Source: an uncultured Rhodobiaceae bacterium (GTDB lineage: Archaea; Thermoplasmatota; Poseidoniia; Poseidoniales; Poseidoniaceae). From it: a DNA stretch of 6,183 nt. The translations under genes and the position numbers were made by a program. Under the pieces are notes generated by a model that was not told where the DNA came from, did no database searches, and was given only the letters and a program-made list of their open reading frames with translations. This document shows positions 1-5,474 of the stretch, one piece after another. The first letter of the stretch is position 1. Each line of letters starts with the position of its first letter. The stretch covers positions 1 through 6,183 of the forward strand of contig CALDQY010000110.1 of assembly GCA_937911445.1 (NCBI GenBank), written 5' to 3'.

Positions 1-2
1 AC

Positions 3-3000
3 AGTATGCTTTGGGACGGAAACGATGCATCTTTAACTGGAGAGGCTGTCAACATCATCGATTTCGTTGATGTGAATGCAACGCATTGGTTCATCAAACT
101 CGTAAATGGCGGCGACGGTGATTTGCCACCGTGTGGCCAAATTGACCCAACCGACCCAGATAGCCCAGTTCGCTGTGAAATTGTCCCAGAAATGGACACA
201 GGCACCTCGCTTGAATTGGCTGGAAGCGTCACCAACCGTACACTTGTACCATGGACCATTGAACCGGTTGCTGTCCAACTTGACAAGGATAAGAACGGTG
301 TCTTCAGCAGCGGTGGAGAAACCCAATTCACACAAAAGCCGAACTGTATGGACGCTCAAGGAAACAGAATTCCAATGCAAAGCATTGACGATGAAACAGA
401 GTGCCTAACTAAGGGCGGTGTCGAAGCTGAGTATGATTACAACTTCACGTGGGAAAGCCAGTATTCATCTGGAACCTACGGAATGCGTATCGACTTCACC
501 AATTCGGGATACTACTTCACAGGAAACTCGTCCGCACTTGCAACAACGGGTGCCTACATCAACGTCACTGTTGTTGGAACAACCTCGTTTGAGTTGACTT
601 CAATTGCTCGACTGTACCGAAACACAAACACATCGATTCAAGCACGACTCGTTGACAACTCCTTGCAACCAGTACGTGAGGCTCCGGTCAATTACACATG
701 GTCGTTCGATGGACGAACAGAAACAAGCTACACCGATACGAATGGGTTCTTCGAAATGCCATTTAACATCACAGCAGAAGACGATCTTGGTCTCTTCTCG
801 CTCACGTTTGATTATGAGGGTACACCACTTCTCAAACCAAGCAATGCTGTGCAAGACGTATGGGTTGTTTCTCGAACCTACCTATCGGTCGTTTCAACCG
901 ATGGAAACCGGCGTCAATCAGGTGACTTGTGGGATTTCACTGCCCAAGTGAAAGACGACAATAAGACGCTCGAATTCGATTCAGGAGGTCGCGATCTTGA
1001 CGGTGAAAGCGCTCCAAACGGAGGATTGGTCGATGTTATCTTCGAAGGAACAGACTTTGACAACGTCCAACACCGACAGGTCATCGCCACATTGGCTCCA
1101 TCTGCTGGTGTCATTTCCCTACCAGAGACGCAACCAGACAACTCCCATCTGTGCTACTATGACGGCAACGATGACGGGTTTGCAGACCGTGACGTAAACC
1201 AAGATGGTAATCTCGACCGTCTCGAAGCCGTTGGCTGTTTGAAGGCTGATATCAGTCCACTTTCGCCGACCAAGTTGCGAGAAGACCCAGAGTCCTTCTT
1301 GCCAGATGGATTCGGCCCGGTCAATGTCGTTCTGCGATTTGAGGAATCTTTGCCAAACGAAGGCTGTGCACCGCTTGACGCAAGTTATCTGGGTCTACAG
1401 GGACAGTGGGACCCCTGTGCAAACGTACCTGGAAACAACCATTACCGCACGGTCATGACCTACAATGCGAACGGGTTCTCACTGATTGGACGAACCTCGT
1501 TGTCGGTCGATGACCAAGTTGTTTACACGAGTGAAGTCGATCCAGTAACTGGATTGGTTGTTCCAAAGCCAATGGTTGTCACAGGACAATTGACCGACGA
1601 ACTTGGCGAAGTTCTCGTAGGACGAACCATCCGTGTCAGTTATGAGATGGTTAACGGACAGAGCGGCCCAGTCAACTGCAACGCTGCAGTGACCGATTCG
1701 AATGGAAATTATTCCATCGTTTGTCCACTCTCTGACGTTCTTGCTGGAAAGACCAAGGTTACTGTTTCGTACTCATCCTATGACAACAACGATGCATTCC
1801 GCTACGACAACAAGACCATCCAGACCGAATTCGATGTCTTCTCGAACTCATCGCTTTCAATCACTGAGGTTGGACCGTTCAAGTCGAGTGTTGATACGTA
1901 CAGTATCGAAGGAATTCCATATCCAGTACTGTACCTGAAGGAATCCTTCCACATCGACGCGTTGCTGACTCAGAGCAACGGACAAGCAGTCGGTGGCAAG
2001 TGTCTCAACATCTACCTTGACCCAGAAGAAAACATCCGTCCAATTGCAACCATCCGAACCAATGATCTTGACGGTACCGTCGAGTGGTTCAGCGGCGACC
2101 CGCTCCAGAATCCATCGCTACGTGGCGTTGAACTCACTGGTGGAAAGAAGGAAGGTTTCCGAACACTGAAGGTTGCCTTTGAGCCGGACTTCAACGTCCC
2201 AGGTGGATGTGACAAGGATGTCGAGAACGTTCTAAATGGATCCGAGGTCGAAATGGAAGTCCTTGTCCGATCACGTGTTGATCTACAAGTCGAGACCAAC
2301 TGGTATTACGGTGGAGAAGCAGGAATTCCAGAAGGAACACTCGTCATTGGTGAAGTCGCACTTCTACGTGACCGACTCGACATTGCGATTGAGAACGAGG
2401 AAATCCAATTCATTCGACAATACCGTAACGAGACCGGTGCTTGGGTCACCATGTCGGCTGCGACGAACAAGACCGTCACGAACGAGCAAGGAATCGCTCG
2501 TTTCGAATGGTCGTTCGATGGACGCTCCTGTGACGGGGTTGAGTGTACTGGTGAGTGGCAAGTAATCGCTGTTTATGCAGGTAGCCAGAACTTCCAAGCA
2601 TCTCAGAACAACATTACATTCGCTGTTGATTACAAGGCTGCCACGGAAGTTGAGGCAAAGGGCTTCTTCAGCCCAGAAAACGCCATGGCATTCAGCATTG
2701 TTCTGATGGCGTTGCTCGTTGCTGGTGCACTGTATTATCGCCGTGTCATGAGCCGACGGCAAGTCCAGTCACTCAGAGGTATTCTCACCGATACGATGAT
2801 GCAACTTGAAGCAAGCAACGAATACATCAAGATCATCTTTGATTGTTACAAGAACCTCGTACGCCACTTCCGCAAGTACGGCTTCATGAAGAAGGTTTAC
2901 GAAACCACTCGTGAGTTCGAAGCAGCGGTTCGTACAGCGTTCAACATGGTACCTCCGCAACAACTCGATGCGTTCCTGACCATCTTTGAAGAGGCTCGCT

Positions 3001-3227
3001 ACTCCGATCACAACATCGGTGCCATGCAGCGTGACCAAGCAATTTCAACGCTTGGAGCGATCACGTCCTCCATCACCAGTGCATTGGGTGAGGAAGGACA
3101 GGTCAAGCGCTACGAAGCAACAGGTCTCTATGAGAAGCAAACGAAGGCTGGTGAATTCGTCGCTGCAGACGGCTCGGTCCGACAAGCTGGAATTGTTGAA
3201 GGCGAATCCACAGATTTCAAGATTTGA
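3..3227 (+). CDS. Large cell-surface protein, 3' part: tandem Ig-like modules, one TM helix, DUF4129-like cytoplasmic tail (5' partial)
   Basis: The reading frame is open to the window edge, and the first ATG (position 6) has neither a ribosome site nor a signal peptide after it, so the true start lies upstream. Residues are counted from that ATG. Residues 1 to about 890 are beta-rich, with modules that seem to begin near 192, 289, 495, 614 and 755, each opening with a pattern like T-x-L-x-V. D93-D95-N97 forms a calcium-type loop, and D386 to E407 forms a double thrombospondin-type-3/EF-hand-like loop. Fourteen ectodomain cysteines fall in seven close pairs, and I count 16 N-x-S/T sequons. 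A helix at 893-911 followed by RRVMSRR gives an outside-to-inside anchor. The tail, 912-1073, is helical; about 946-1015 resembles DUF4129, with ETTREFEAAVR followed by FEEARYS. In other proteins DUF4129 often follows a transglutaminase-like domain; none is visible here. Ligand and function are unknown. The secreted, anchored architecture is well supported; the DUF4129 match is by eye. Confidence 0.85.
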   Translation, partial: SMLWDGNDASLTGEAVNIIDFVDVNATHWFIKLVNGGDGDLPPCGQIDPTDPDSPVRCEIVPEMDTGTSLELAGSVTNRTLVPWTIEPVAVQLDKDKNGVFSSGGETQFTQKPNCMDAQGNRIPMQSIDDETECLTKGGVEAEYDYNFTWESQYSSGTYGMRIDFTNSGYYFTGNSSALATTGAYINVTVVGTTSFELTSIARLYRNTNTSIQARLVDNSLQPVREAPVNYTWSFDGRTETSYTDTNGFFEMPFNITAEDDLGLFSLTFDYEGTPLLKPSNAVQDVWVVSRTYLSVVSTDGNRRQSGDLWDFTAQVKDDNKTLEFDSGGRDLDGESAPNGGLVDVIFEGTDFDNVQHRQVIATLAPSAGVISLPETQPDNSHLCYYDGNDDGFADRDVNQDGNLDRLEAVGCLKADISPLSPTKLREDPESFLPDGFGPVNVVLRFEESLPNEGCAPLDASYLGLQGQWDPCANVPGNNHYRTVMTYNANGFSLIGRTSLSVDDQVVYTSEVDPVTGLVVPKPMVVTGQLTDELGEVLVGRTIRVSYEMVNGQSGPVNCNAAVTDSNGNYSIVCPLSDVLAGKTKVTVSYSSYDNNDAFRYDNKTIQTEFDVFSNSSLSITEVGPFKSSVDTYSIEGIPYPVLYLKESFHIDALLTQSNGQAVGGKCLNIYLDPEENIRPIATIRTNDLDGTVEWFSGDPLQNPSLRGVELTGGKKEGFRTLKVAFEPDFNVPGGCDKDVENVLNGSEVEMEVLVRSRVDLQVETNWYYGGEAGIPEGTLVIGEVALLRDRLDIAIENEEIQFIRQYRNETGAWVTMSAATNKTVTNEQGIARFEWSFDGRSCDGVECTGEWQVIAVYAGSQNFQASQNNITFAVDYKAATEVEAKGFFSPENAMAFSIVLMALLVAGALYYRRVMSRRQVQSLRGILTDTMMQLEASNEYIKIIFDCYKNLVRHFRKYGFMKKVYETTREFEAAVRTAFNMVPPQQLDAFLTIFEEARYSDHNIGAMQRDQAISTLGAITSSITSALGEEGQVKRYEATGLYEKQTKAGEFVAADGSVRQAGIVEGESTDFKI
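698..715 (+). repeat. 18-nt exact direct repeat inside the surface protein gene (second copy 2507-2524)
   Basis: The sequence ATGGTCGTTCGATGGACG occurs at 698-715 and again at 2507-2524 in the same reading frame. It encodes the shared peptide WSFDGR (W232-R237 and W835-R840). Flanking bases differ. It probably marks equivalent strands in two related Ig-like modules rather than a mobile or recombination element. Confidence 0.6.
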
Positions 3228-3246
3228 TTGTTGAATCTGTTGCACT

Positions 3247-3270
3247 GAAAGTTGGTTCGGGCCAACCTTC
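3247..3270 (+). other. Intergenic inverted repeat (hairpin) before the 153-residue protein gene
   Basis: The arms GAAAGTTGG (3247-3255) and CCAACCTTC (3262-3270) pair over nine positions with one A-C mismatch, around a TTCGGG loop. The hairpin starts about 20 nt after the stop of the surface protein gene and ends 9 nt before the first ATG of the next gene. There is no T-tract directly after it, so it does not look like an intrinsic terminator. It may affect mRNA processing or the initiation of the next gene, or it may be neutral. Confidence 0.45.
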
Positions 3271-3279
3271 AAGGGCAGG

Positions 3280-3741
3280 ATGCGCTCTCGCATAGCCATG
3301 GAAGACTGGAAGTTACTCATCGACCAAGCCATGCAAGTTGAAACGAACAACACCATTGAAGCGCACAAAATCTACGGCGATGCTGTACGTTCTGCTCTCG
3401 CTCAGACACAGATGTTGCTCGGTGATCTTGAAGCTGCTCAAGTGATTGAAGCACTCTATGGCGCTCTCGTTGCTTATTCGCAGCAAGTCATGTTGCGAAT
3501 GAAGGCGGAAGACCCAGAAGTTGGAGGTGTTGATCACGCCTTCCGAGCAGGTCAGGCCTACGGTGTTTCGTGTGTTCTCAACCACCTAATCGATCAGTTG
3601 ACTGATGTGGCAGGAATCACAGCACTCGGAGCCCTCGACGATTTCTCGGATACGCTCCATGATGAAATCATCATTCAGGGTCGAGCAGCGGGCCTCACTG
3701 TGGAATTGCTCGATGCAAAGGGCGAGATTCTCTTCGATTGA
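3280..3741 (+). CDS. Small soluble helical protein of unknown function
   Basis: I do not recognise the family. The product of 153 residues looks mostly alpha-helical and acidic to neutral, with no signal peptide and no convincing membrane segment. Helix-like stretches include the MEDWKLLIDQAM region near the start, the DAVRSALAQTQMLL region, and VIEALYGALVAYSQQVMLRM; the C-terminus ends in a short strand-like segment, ELLDAKGEILFD. An in-frame TGA at 3232 means the start cannot lie further upstream, and no other start codon intervenes. Two ATGs are possible: 3280, with a weak AAGGG 4 nt upstream, and 3298, giving MEDWKLL and no ribosome site. I keep 3280 but the choice is open. The gene follows the DUF4129-tailed surface gene by 52 nt and precedes rpl18e by 76 nt, so it could be transcribed with either. 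A cytoplasmic partner of the surface protein's tail is a guess from position only. Confidence 0.8.
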   Translation: MRSRIAMEDWKLLIDQAMQVETNNTIEAHKIYGDAVRSALAQTQMLLGDLEAAQVIEALYGALVAYSQQVMLRMKAEDPEVGGVDHAFRAGQAYGVSCVLNHLIDQLTDVAGITALGALDDFSDTLHDEIIIQGRAAGLTVELLDAKGEILFD

Positions 3742-3806
3742 AGTCCTGCATTCGCGTCGGTGCCTTCATAACGGGTTGGTTGGTCGCGAGACTGCCTCAA
3801 AGCATC

Positions 3807-3813
3807 GAGGGAG
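3807..3813 (+). promoter_or_regulatory. Ribosome binding site of rpl18e
   Basis: The purine-rich GAGGGAG ends 4 nt before the ATG at 3818, with its GAGG core 7 nt away. It selects this ATG over in-frame starts further upstream, such as position 3605, which would add a long non-homologous N-terminus overlapping the previous gene. Confidence 0.65.
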
Positions 3814-3817
3814 TCAT

Positions 3818-4183
3818 ATGAGCAAGCCAACACGAAAGACAAATGCCGATTTGGTCGGTCTAATCGACCAACTGAAAGCCCAGTCTCGTGACACAGGTGC
3901 TGCACTATGGCGAGATGTTGCTAAGCGCCTCTCTAAGAGCCGCAAAAACTGGGCCCAACCAAACCTAAGCCGCGTAACTCGTTACGCTCCAGAAGGTGCG
4001 ACCATTCTCGTACCTGGTAAGTTGCTAGGATCTGGTGAAGTCACAGGGAACCGCACCATCGCCGCCTACAGTGTTAGTTCCAGTGCACGAGCCAAGATTG
4101 AAGCCGCAGGTGGACGCGTTCTCACCTATGGTGAATTGATGAACGAAAATCCAAACGGAAACGGGGTGATTATTCTTGGATGA
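3818..4183 (+). CDS. rpl18e: Large-subunit ribosomal protein eL18 (L18e)
   Basis: This is a structural protein of the archaeal large ribosomal subunit, absent from bacteria. The 121 residues match the usual archaeal length of about 120. Family features visible in order are a lysine/arginine-rich N-terminus, ALWRDVAKRLSKSRKNW (29-45), the QPNLSRV segment (47-53), the core TILVPGKLLGSGEVTG (62-77), SARAKIEAAGG (89-99), and a C-terminal NPNGNGVIILG (111-121). The ATG at 3818 is chosen because translation from it begins like the family and has a GAGGGAG ribosome site. It is the first gene of a ribosomal operon, and its end overlaps the rpl13 start by 8 nt, which suggests translational coupling. 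The gene is intact. Confidence 0.95.
   Translation: MSKPTRKTNADLVGLIDQLKAQSRDTGAALWRDVAKRLSKSRKNWAQPNLSRVTRYAPEGATILVPGKLLGSGEVTGNRTIAAYSVSSSARAKIEAAGGRVLTYGELMNENPNGNGVIILG
4165..4170 (+). promoter_or_regulatory. Ribosome binding site that fixes the TTG start of rpl13
   Basis: GGTGAT is complementary to the archaeal 16S rRNA 3' end and lies 5 nt before the TTG at 4176. It sits inside the rpl18e coding sequence. Its spacing supports TTG initiation; the ATG at 4180 is in another frame. Confidence 0.75.
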
Positions 4184-4664
4184 AGCAACAACCTACGTTT
4201 TCGACGCAGATGGACTTGTCCTTGGACGCCTCGCCTCCACAGTAGCAGATATGCTTCTCAAGGGCGCACGCTCTGATCGTGATGACAAGGTTGTCATCAT
4301 CAATGCAGAGAAAGCCATTGTTTCAGGAAGTTCAACCTCTGTTCTACAGAACTACCATGACAAGTATGCATTGAATCACGCACGTAAGGGGCCTTACTTC
4401 CCACGTATGCCAGACATGATTCTCAAGCGCACCGTTCGTGGTATGCTTCCTTACCAACGAAAGAGCAGTGGCCGCCGTGCTCTGCGCAACCTTCGTGTTG
4501 AGATCGGCTGCCCTTCACACCTCGCCTCGGACCTTCCAGAAGGGCATGTCGAAGGTGATGCAAGCAAAATCCGCAAATCCTTGCCAGAGAGTTTCGTCAG
4601 TTTGGGCGACATCAGTGCAAGCCTTGGTGCACCTGCGCACCGATGGACTGGAGGTGAACAATGA
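4176..4664 (+). CDS. rpl13: Large-subunit ribosomal protein uL13
   Basis: This universal protein of the large ribosomal subunit binds 23S rRNA. The start is a TTG codon supported by GGTGAT 5 nt upstream. Translation gives 162 residues. Recognisable segments are FDADGLVLGRLAS (9-21), VVIINAEKAIVSG (39-51), KGPYFPRMPD, and the archaeal/eukaryotic hallmark that begins MILKRTVRGMLPY at 81-93 and continues to the IGCP at 110-113. After this a C-terminal extension of about 49 residues ends with RWTGGEQ, so the protein is somewhat longer than many archaeal homologues (about 140-155 residues). It overlaps rpl18e by 8 nt and shares one base with the rps9 start in a TGATG junction. The gene looks intact. 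Confidence 0.95.
   Translation: MDEATTYVFDADGLVLGRLASTVADMLLKGARSDRDDKVVIINAEKAIVSGSSTSVLQNYHDKYALNHARKGPYFPRMPDMILKRTVRGMLPYQRKSSGRRALRNLRVEIGCPSHLASDLPEGHVEGDASKIRKSLPESFVSLGDISASLGAPAHRWTGGEQ
4650..4657 (+). promoter_or_regulatory. Ribosome binding site of rps9
   Basis: GGAGGTGA, a near-full match to the archaeal anti-Shine-Dalgarno, lies within the end of rpl13. It is 3 nt from the ATG at 4661 and 6 nt from the ATG at 4664. The spacing at rpl13 and rpoN (about 6-7 nt after GGTGA) favours 4664. Confidence 0.8.
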
Positions 4665-5095
4665 TGGCACGAAAGAAGAAATCCGTTGAGAGTTCAGGAA
4701 AGCGCAAGACAGCCATTGCACGAGCATCAGTCAAAGCTGGAAAGGGCCGTGTTCGCGTCAACAGCGAGCCAATCGAAATTCTCCAGCCTGCACTTGCACG
4801 ACGCAAGGCAATGGAACCACTCGTTATCGCTGATGCCATGAACCGATTGTCCAAGGTTGATATCAACTTGACAACAACTGGTGGCGGCATAATGGGTCAA
4901 ACAGATGCCATTCGAACCGCCATTGCACGTGGACTTGTCCACTACAATGGTGGAGCAGAGGGAATTGATGAAGAACTTCGAGATGAATTCCTACGATTTG
5001 ATCGAAGCCTCTTGGTTAACGACCCACGTCGCAAAGAACCAAAGCATCAACTTGGTCGTGGTGCTCGCCGCAAGAAGCAAAAGTCGTATCGATGA
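4664..5095 (+). CDS. rps9: Small-subunit ribosomal protein uS9
   Basis: This universal protein of the small subunit head has a C-terminal tail that reaches the P-site tRNA. From the ATG at 4664 the product is 143 residues; a second ATG directly before it (4661) would add one methionine. Visible family features are the N-terminal GKRKTAIARASVKAGKGRVRV stretch split as GKRKTAIARAS then VKAGKGRVRVN, and the family signature TTTGGGIMGQTDAIRTAIAR at about 70-89. The C-terminus RKKQKSYR ends in the conserved arginine. The N-terminus (MARKKKSVESS) is slightly extended and basic. The gene is intact. It shares one base with the rpl13 stop (TGATG) and is followed 12 nt later by rpoN, whose ribosome site overlaps the rps9 stop codon. 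This order, rpl18e-rpl13-rps9-rpoN, is a conserved archaeal cluster. Confidence 0.96.
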   Translation: MARKKKSVESSGKRKTAIARASVKAGKGRVRVNSEPIEILQPALARRKAMEPLVIADAMNRLSKVDINLTTTGGGIMGQTDAIRTAIARGLVHYNGGAEGIDEELRDEFLRFDRSLLVNDPRRKEPKHQLGRGARRKKQKSYR

Positions 5096-5100
5096 GGTGA
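5094..5100 (+). promoter_or_regulatory. Ribosome binding site of rpoN
   Basis: GAGGTGA overlaps the last two bases of the rps9 stop codon and lies 7 nt before the ATG at 5108. It supports that start and coupling to rps9. Confidence 0.8.
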
Positions 5101-5107
5101 ACAAGAG

Positions 5108-5311
5108 ATGATTATTCCAATCCGTTGTTTTAGCTGTGGTACCGTTATTGCTCACAAGTGGGATGAGTTCAACAACAAGATTGCTGAAGGAACCAGCGTC
5201 GATCAAGCACTTGACGATGTTGGCCTCGAGCGATACTGTTGTCGACGCATGTACGTTGGACACATCGATTTGATCGAAGAGATTGTCCCGTTCAGCGCTC
5301 AGCACAAGTGA
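5108..5311 (+). CDS. rpoN: DNA-directed RNA polymerase subunit N (RpoN, Rpb10 homologue)
   Basis: This is a small zinc-binding subunit of the archaeal RNA polymerase, equivalent to eukaryotic Rpb10 and involved in assembly around the D/L subunits. It is unrelated to the bacterial sigma factor of the same gene name. The 67-residue product fits the family length. It starts with MIIPIRCFSCG; C7 and C10, together with the adjacent C44-C45 in the ERYCCRRM motif, form the unusual zinc site typical of the family. The C-terminal VGHIDLIEEIVPF also matches. It is the last protein gene of the ribosomal operon, and tRNA-Pro begins 10 nt after its stop. In many archaea rpoK, eno and rps2 follow this gene; none of them is seen in this window. 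Confidence 0.97.
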   Translation: MIIPIRCFSCGTVIAHKWDEFNNKIAEGTSVDQALDDVGLERYCCRRMYVGHIDLIEEIVPFSAQHK

Positions 5312-5321
5312 GGAGATTCTC

Positions 5322-5396
5322 GGGCCTGTGGGTTAGCTTGGCCTATACTTGGCGGCTGGGGGCCGTCAGACCCCAGTTCAAATCTGGGCAGGCCCA
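5322..5396 (+). tRNA. tRNA-Pro (anticodon GGG)
   Basis: The 75-nt sequence folds as a complete cloverleaf. The acceptor arms GGGCCTG (5322-5328) and CAGGCCC (5389-5395) pair perfectly, with A73 at 5396. In the D-arm, GGTT pairs imperfectly with TACT, with one T-T mismatch at the 13-22 position; A14 and G18-G19 are present. The anticodon stem is GGCGG (5351-5355) with CCGTC (5363-5367), including one G-U pair, around the loop CTGGGGG. The anticodon GGG at 5358-5360 reads CCC/CCU, with G37 as expected for proline. The variable loop is AGAC. The T-arm is CCCAG-TTCAAAT-CTGGG (5372-5388). No intron is present and CCA is not encoded, so it must be added after transcription. No TATA-like element lies about 26 nt upstream, so it is probably processed from the rpoN transcript. 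Confidence 0.97.
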
Positions 5397-5440
5397 CTCC
5401 TCACGCGTTTGTTGAATCCTCCTGTCATGGAAGCCTTGCA

Positions 5441-5447
5441 TTGATAT
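5441..5447 (+). promoter_or_regulatory. Possible TATA box for the beta-helix protein gene
   Basis: TTGATAT is centred about 26 nt upstream of the ATG at 5470. That is the distance expected between an archaeal TATA box and the transcription start if the mRNA is leaderless. No Shine-Dalgarno is present before this ATG, which agrees with a leaderless message. The match to a TATA consensus is weak and no purine-rich BRE is clear, so this stays tentative. The rest of 5397-5469 shows no gene. Confidence 0.35.
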
Positions 5448-5454
5448 GGCTTGA

Positions 5455-5474
5455 ACGCTAGCGTAACGCATGCG
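5455..5474 (+). repeat. Adjacent perfect palindromes covering the start of the beta-helix gene
   Basis: ACGCTAGCGT (5455-5464) and CGCATGCG (5467-5474) are each perfect palindromes, separated by AA. Between them GCGT-A-ACGC (5461-5469) forms a further inverted repeat, so ACGC/GCGT units alternate through the stretch. A third palindrome, CACGTG, follows at 5477-5482. The ATG at 5470-5472 lies across the centre of the second palindrome. If transcription begins at or near this ATG, the dyads would sit where a repressor could block initiation. No regulator is identified. Confidence 0.4.

Noticed and set aside
2364..2762. Minus-strand open frame of 132 codons inside the surface protein gene
   Set aside because: It is fully antisense to a well-supported coding region, has no ribosome site, and its product resembles nothing. 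The other minus-strand frames within 33-3600 are rejected for the same reason.
3765..3771. TTCATAA as a TATA box for the ribosomal operon
   Set aside because: The location would allow a short leader before rpl18e, but the match is weak and the flanking sequence gives no BRE. I cannot separate it from chance.
3605..3817. N-terminal extension of rpl18e from an upstream in-frame ATG
   Set aside because: It would overlap the preceding gene by more than 130 nt and add residues not found in the eL18 family. The ATG at 3818 has a ribosome site and gives the family length.
4438..4689. Alternative-frame open reading frame over the rpl13/rps9 junction
   Set aside because: It lies in another frame over two confidently identified ribosomal genes and its translation has no recognisable features.
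5397..5440. Terminator after tRNA-Pro
   Set aside because: Only a short GTTTGTT is present. There is no T-run of the kind expected for archaeal termination, so I do not call one.
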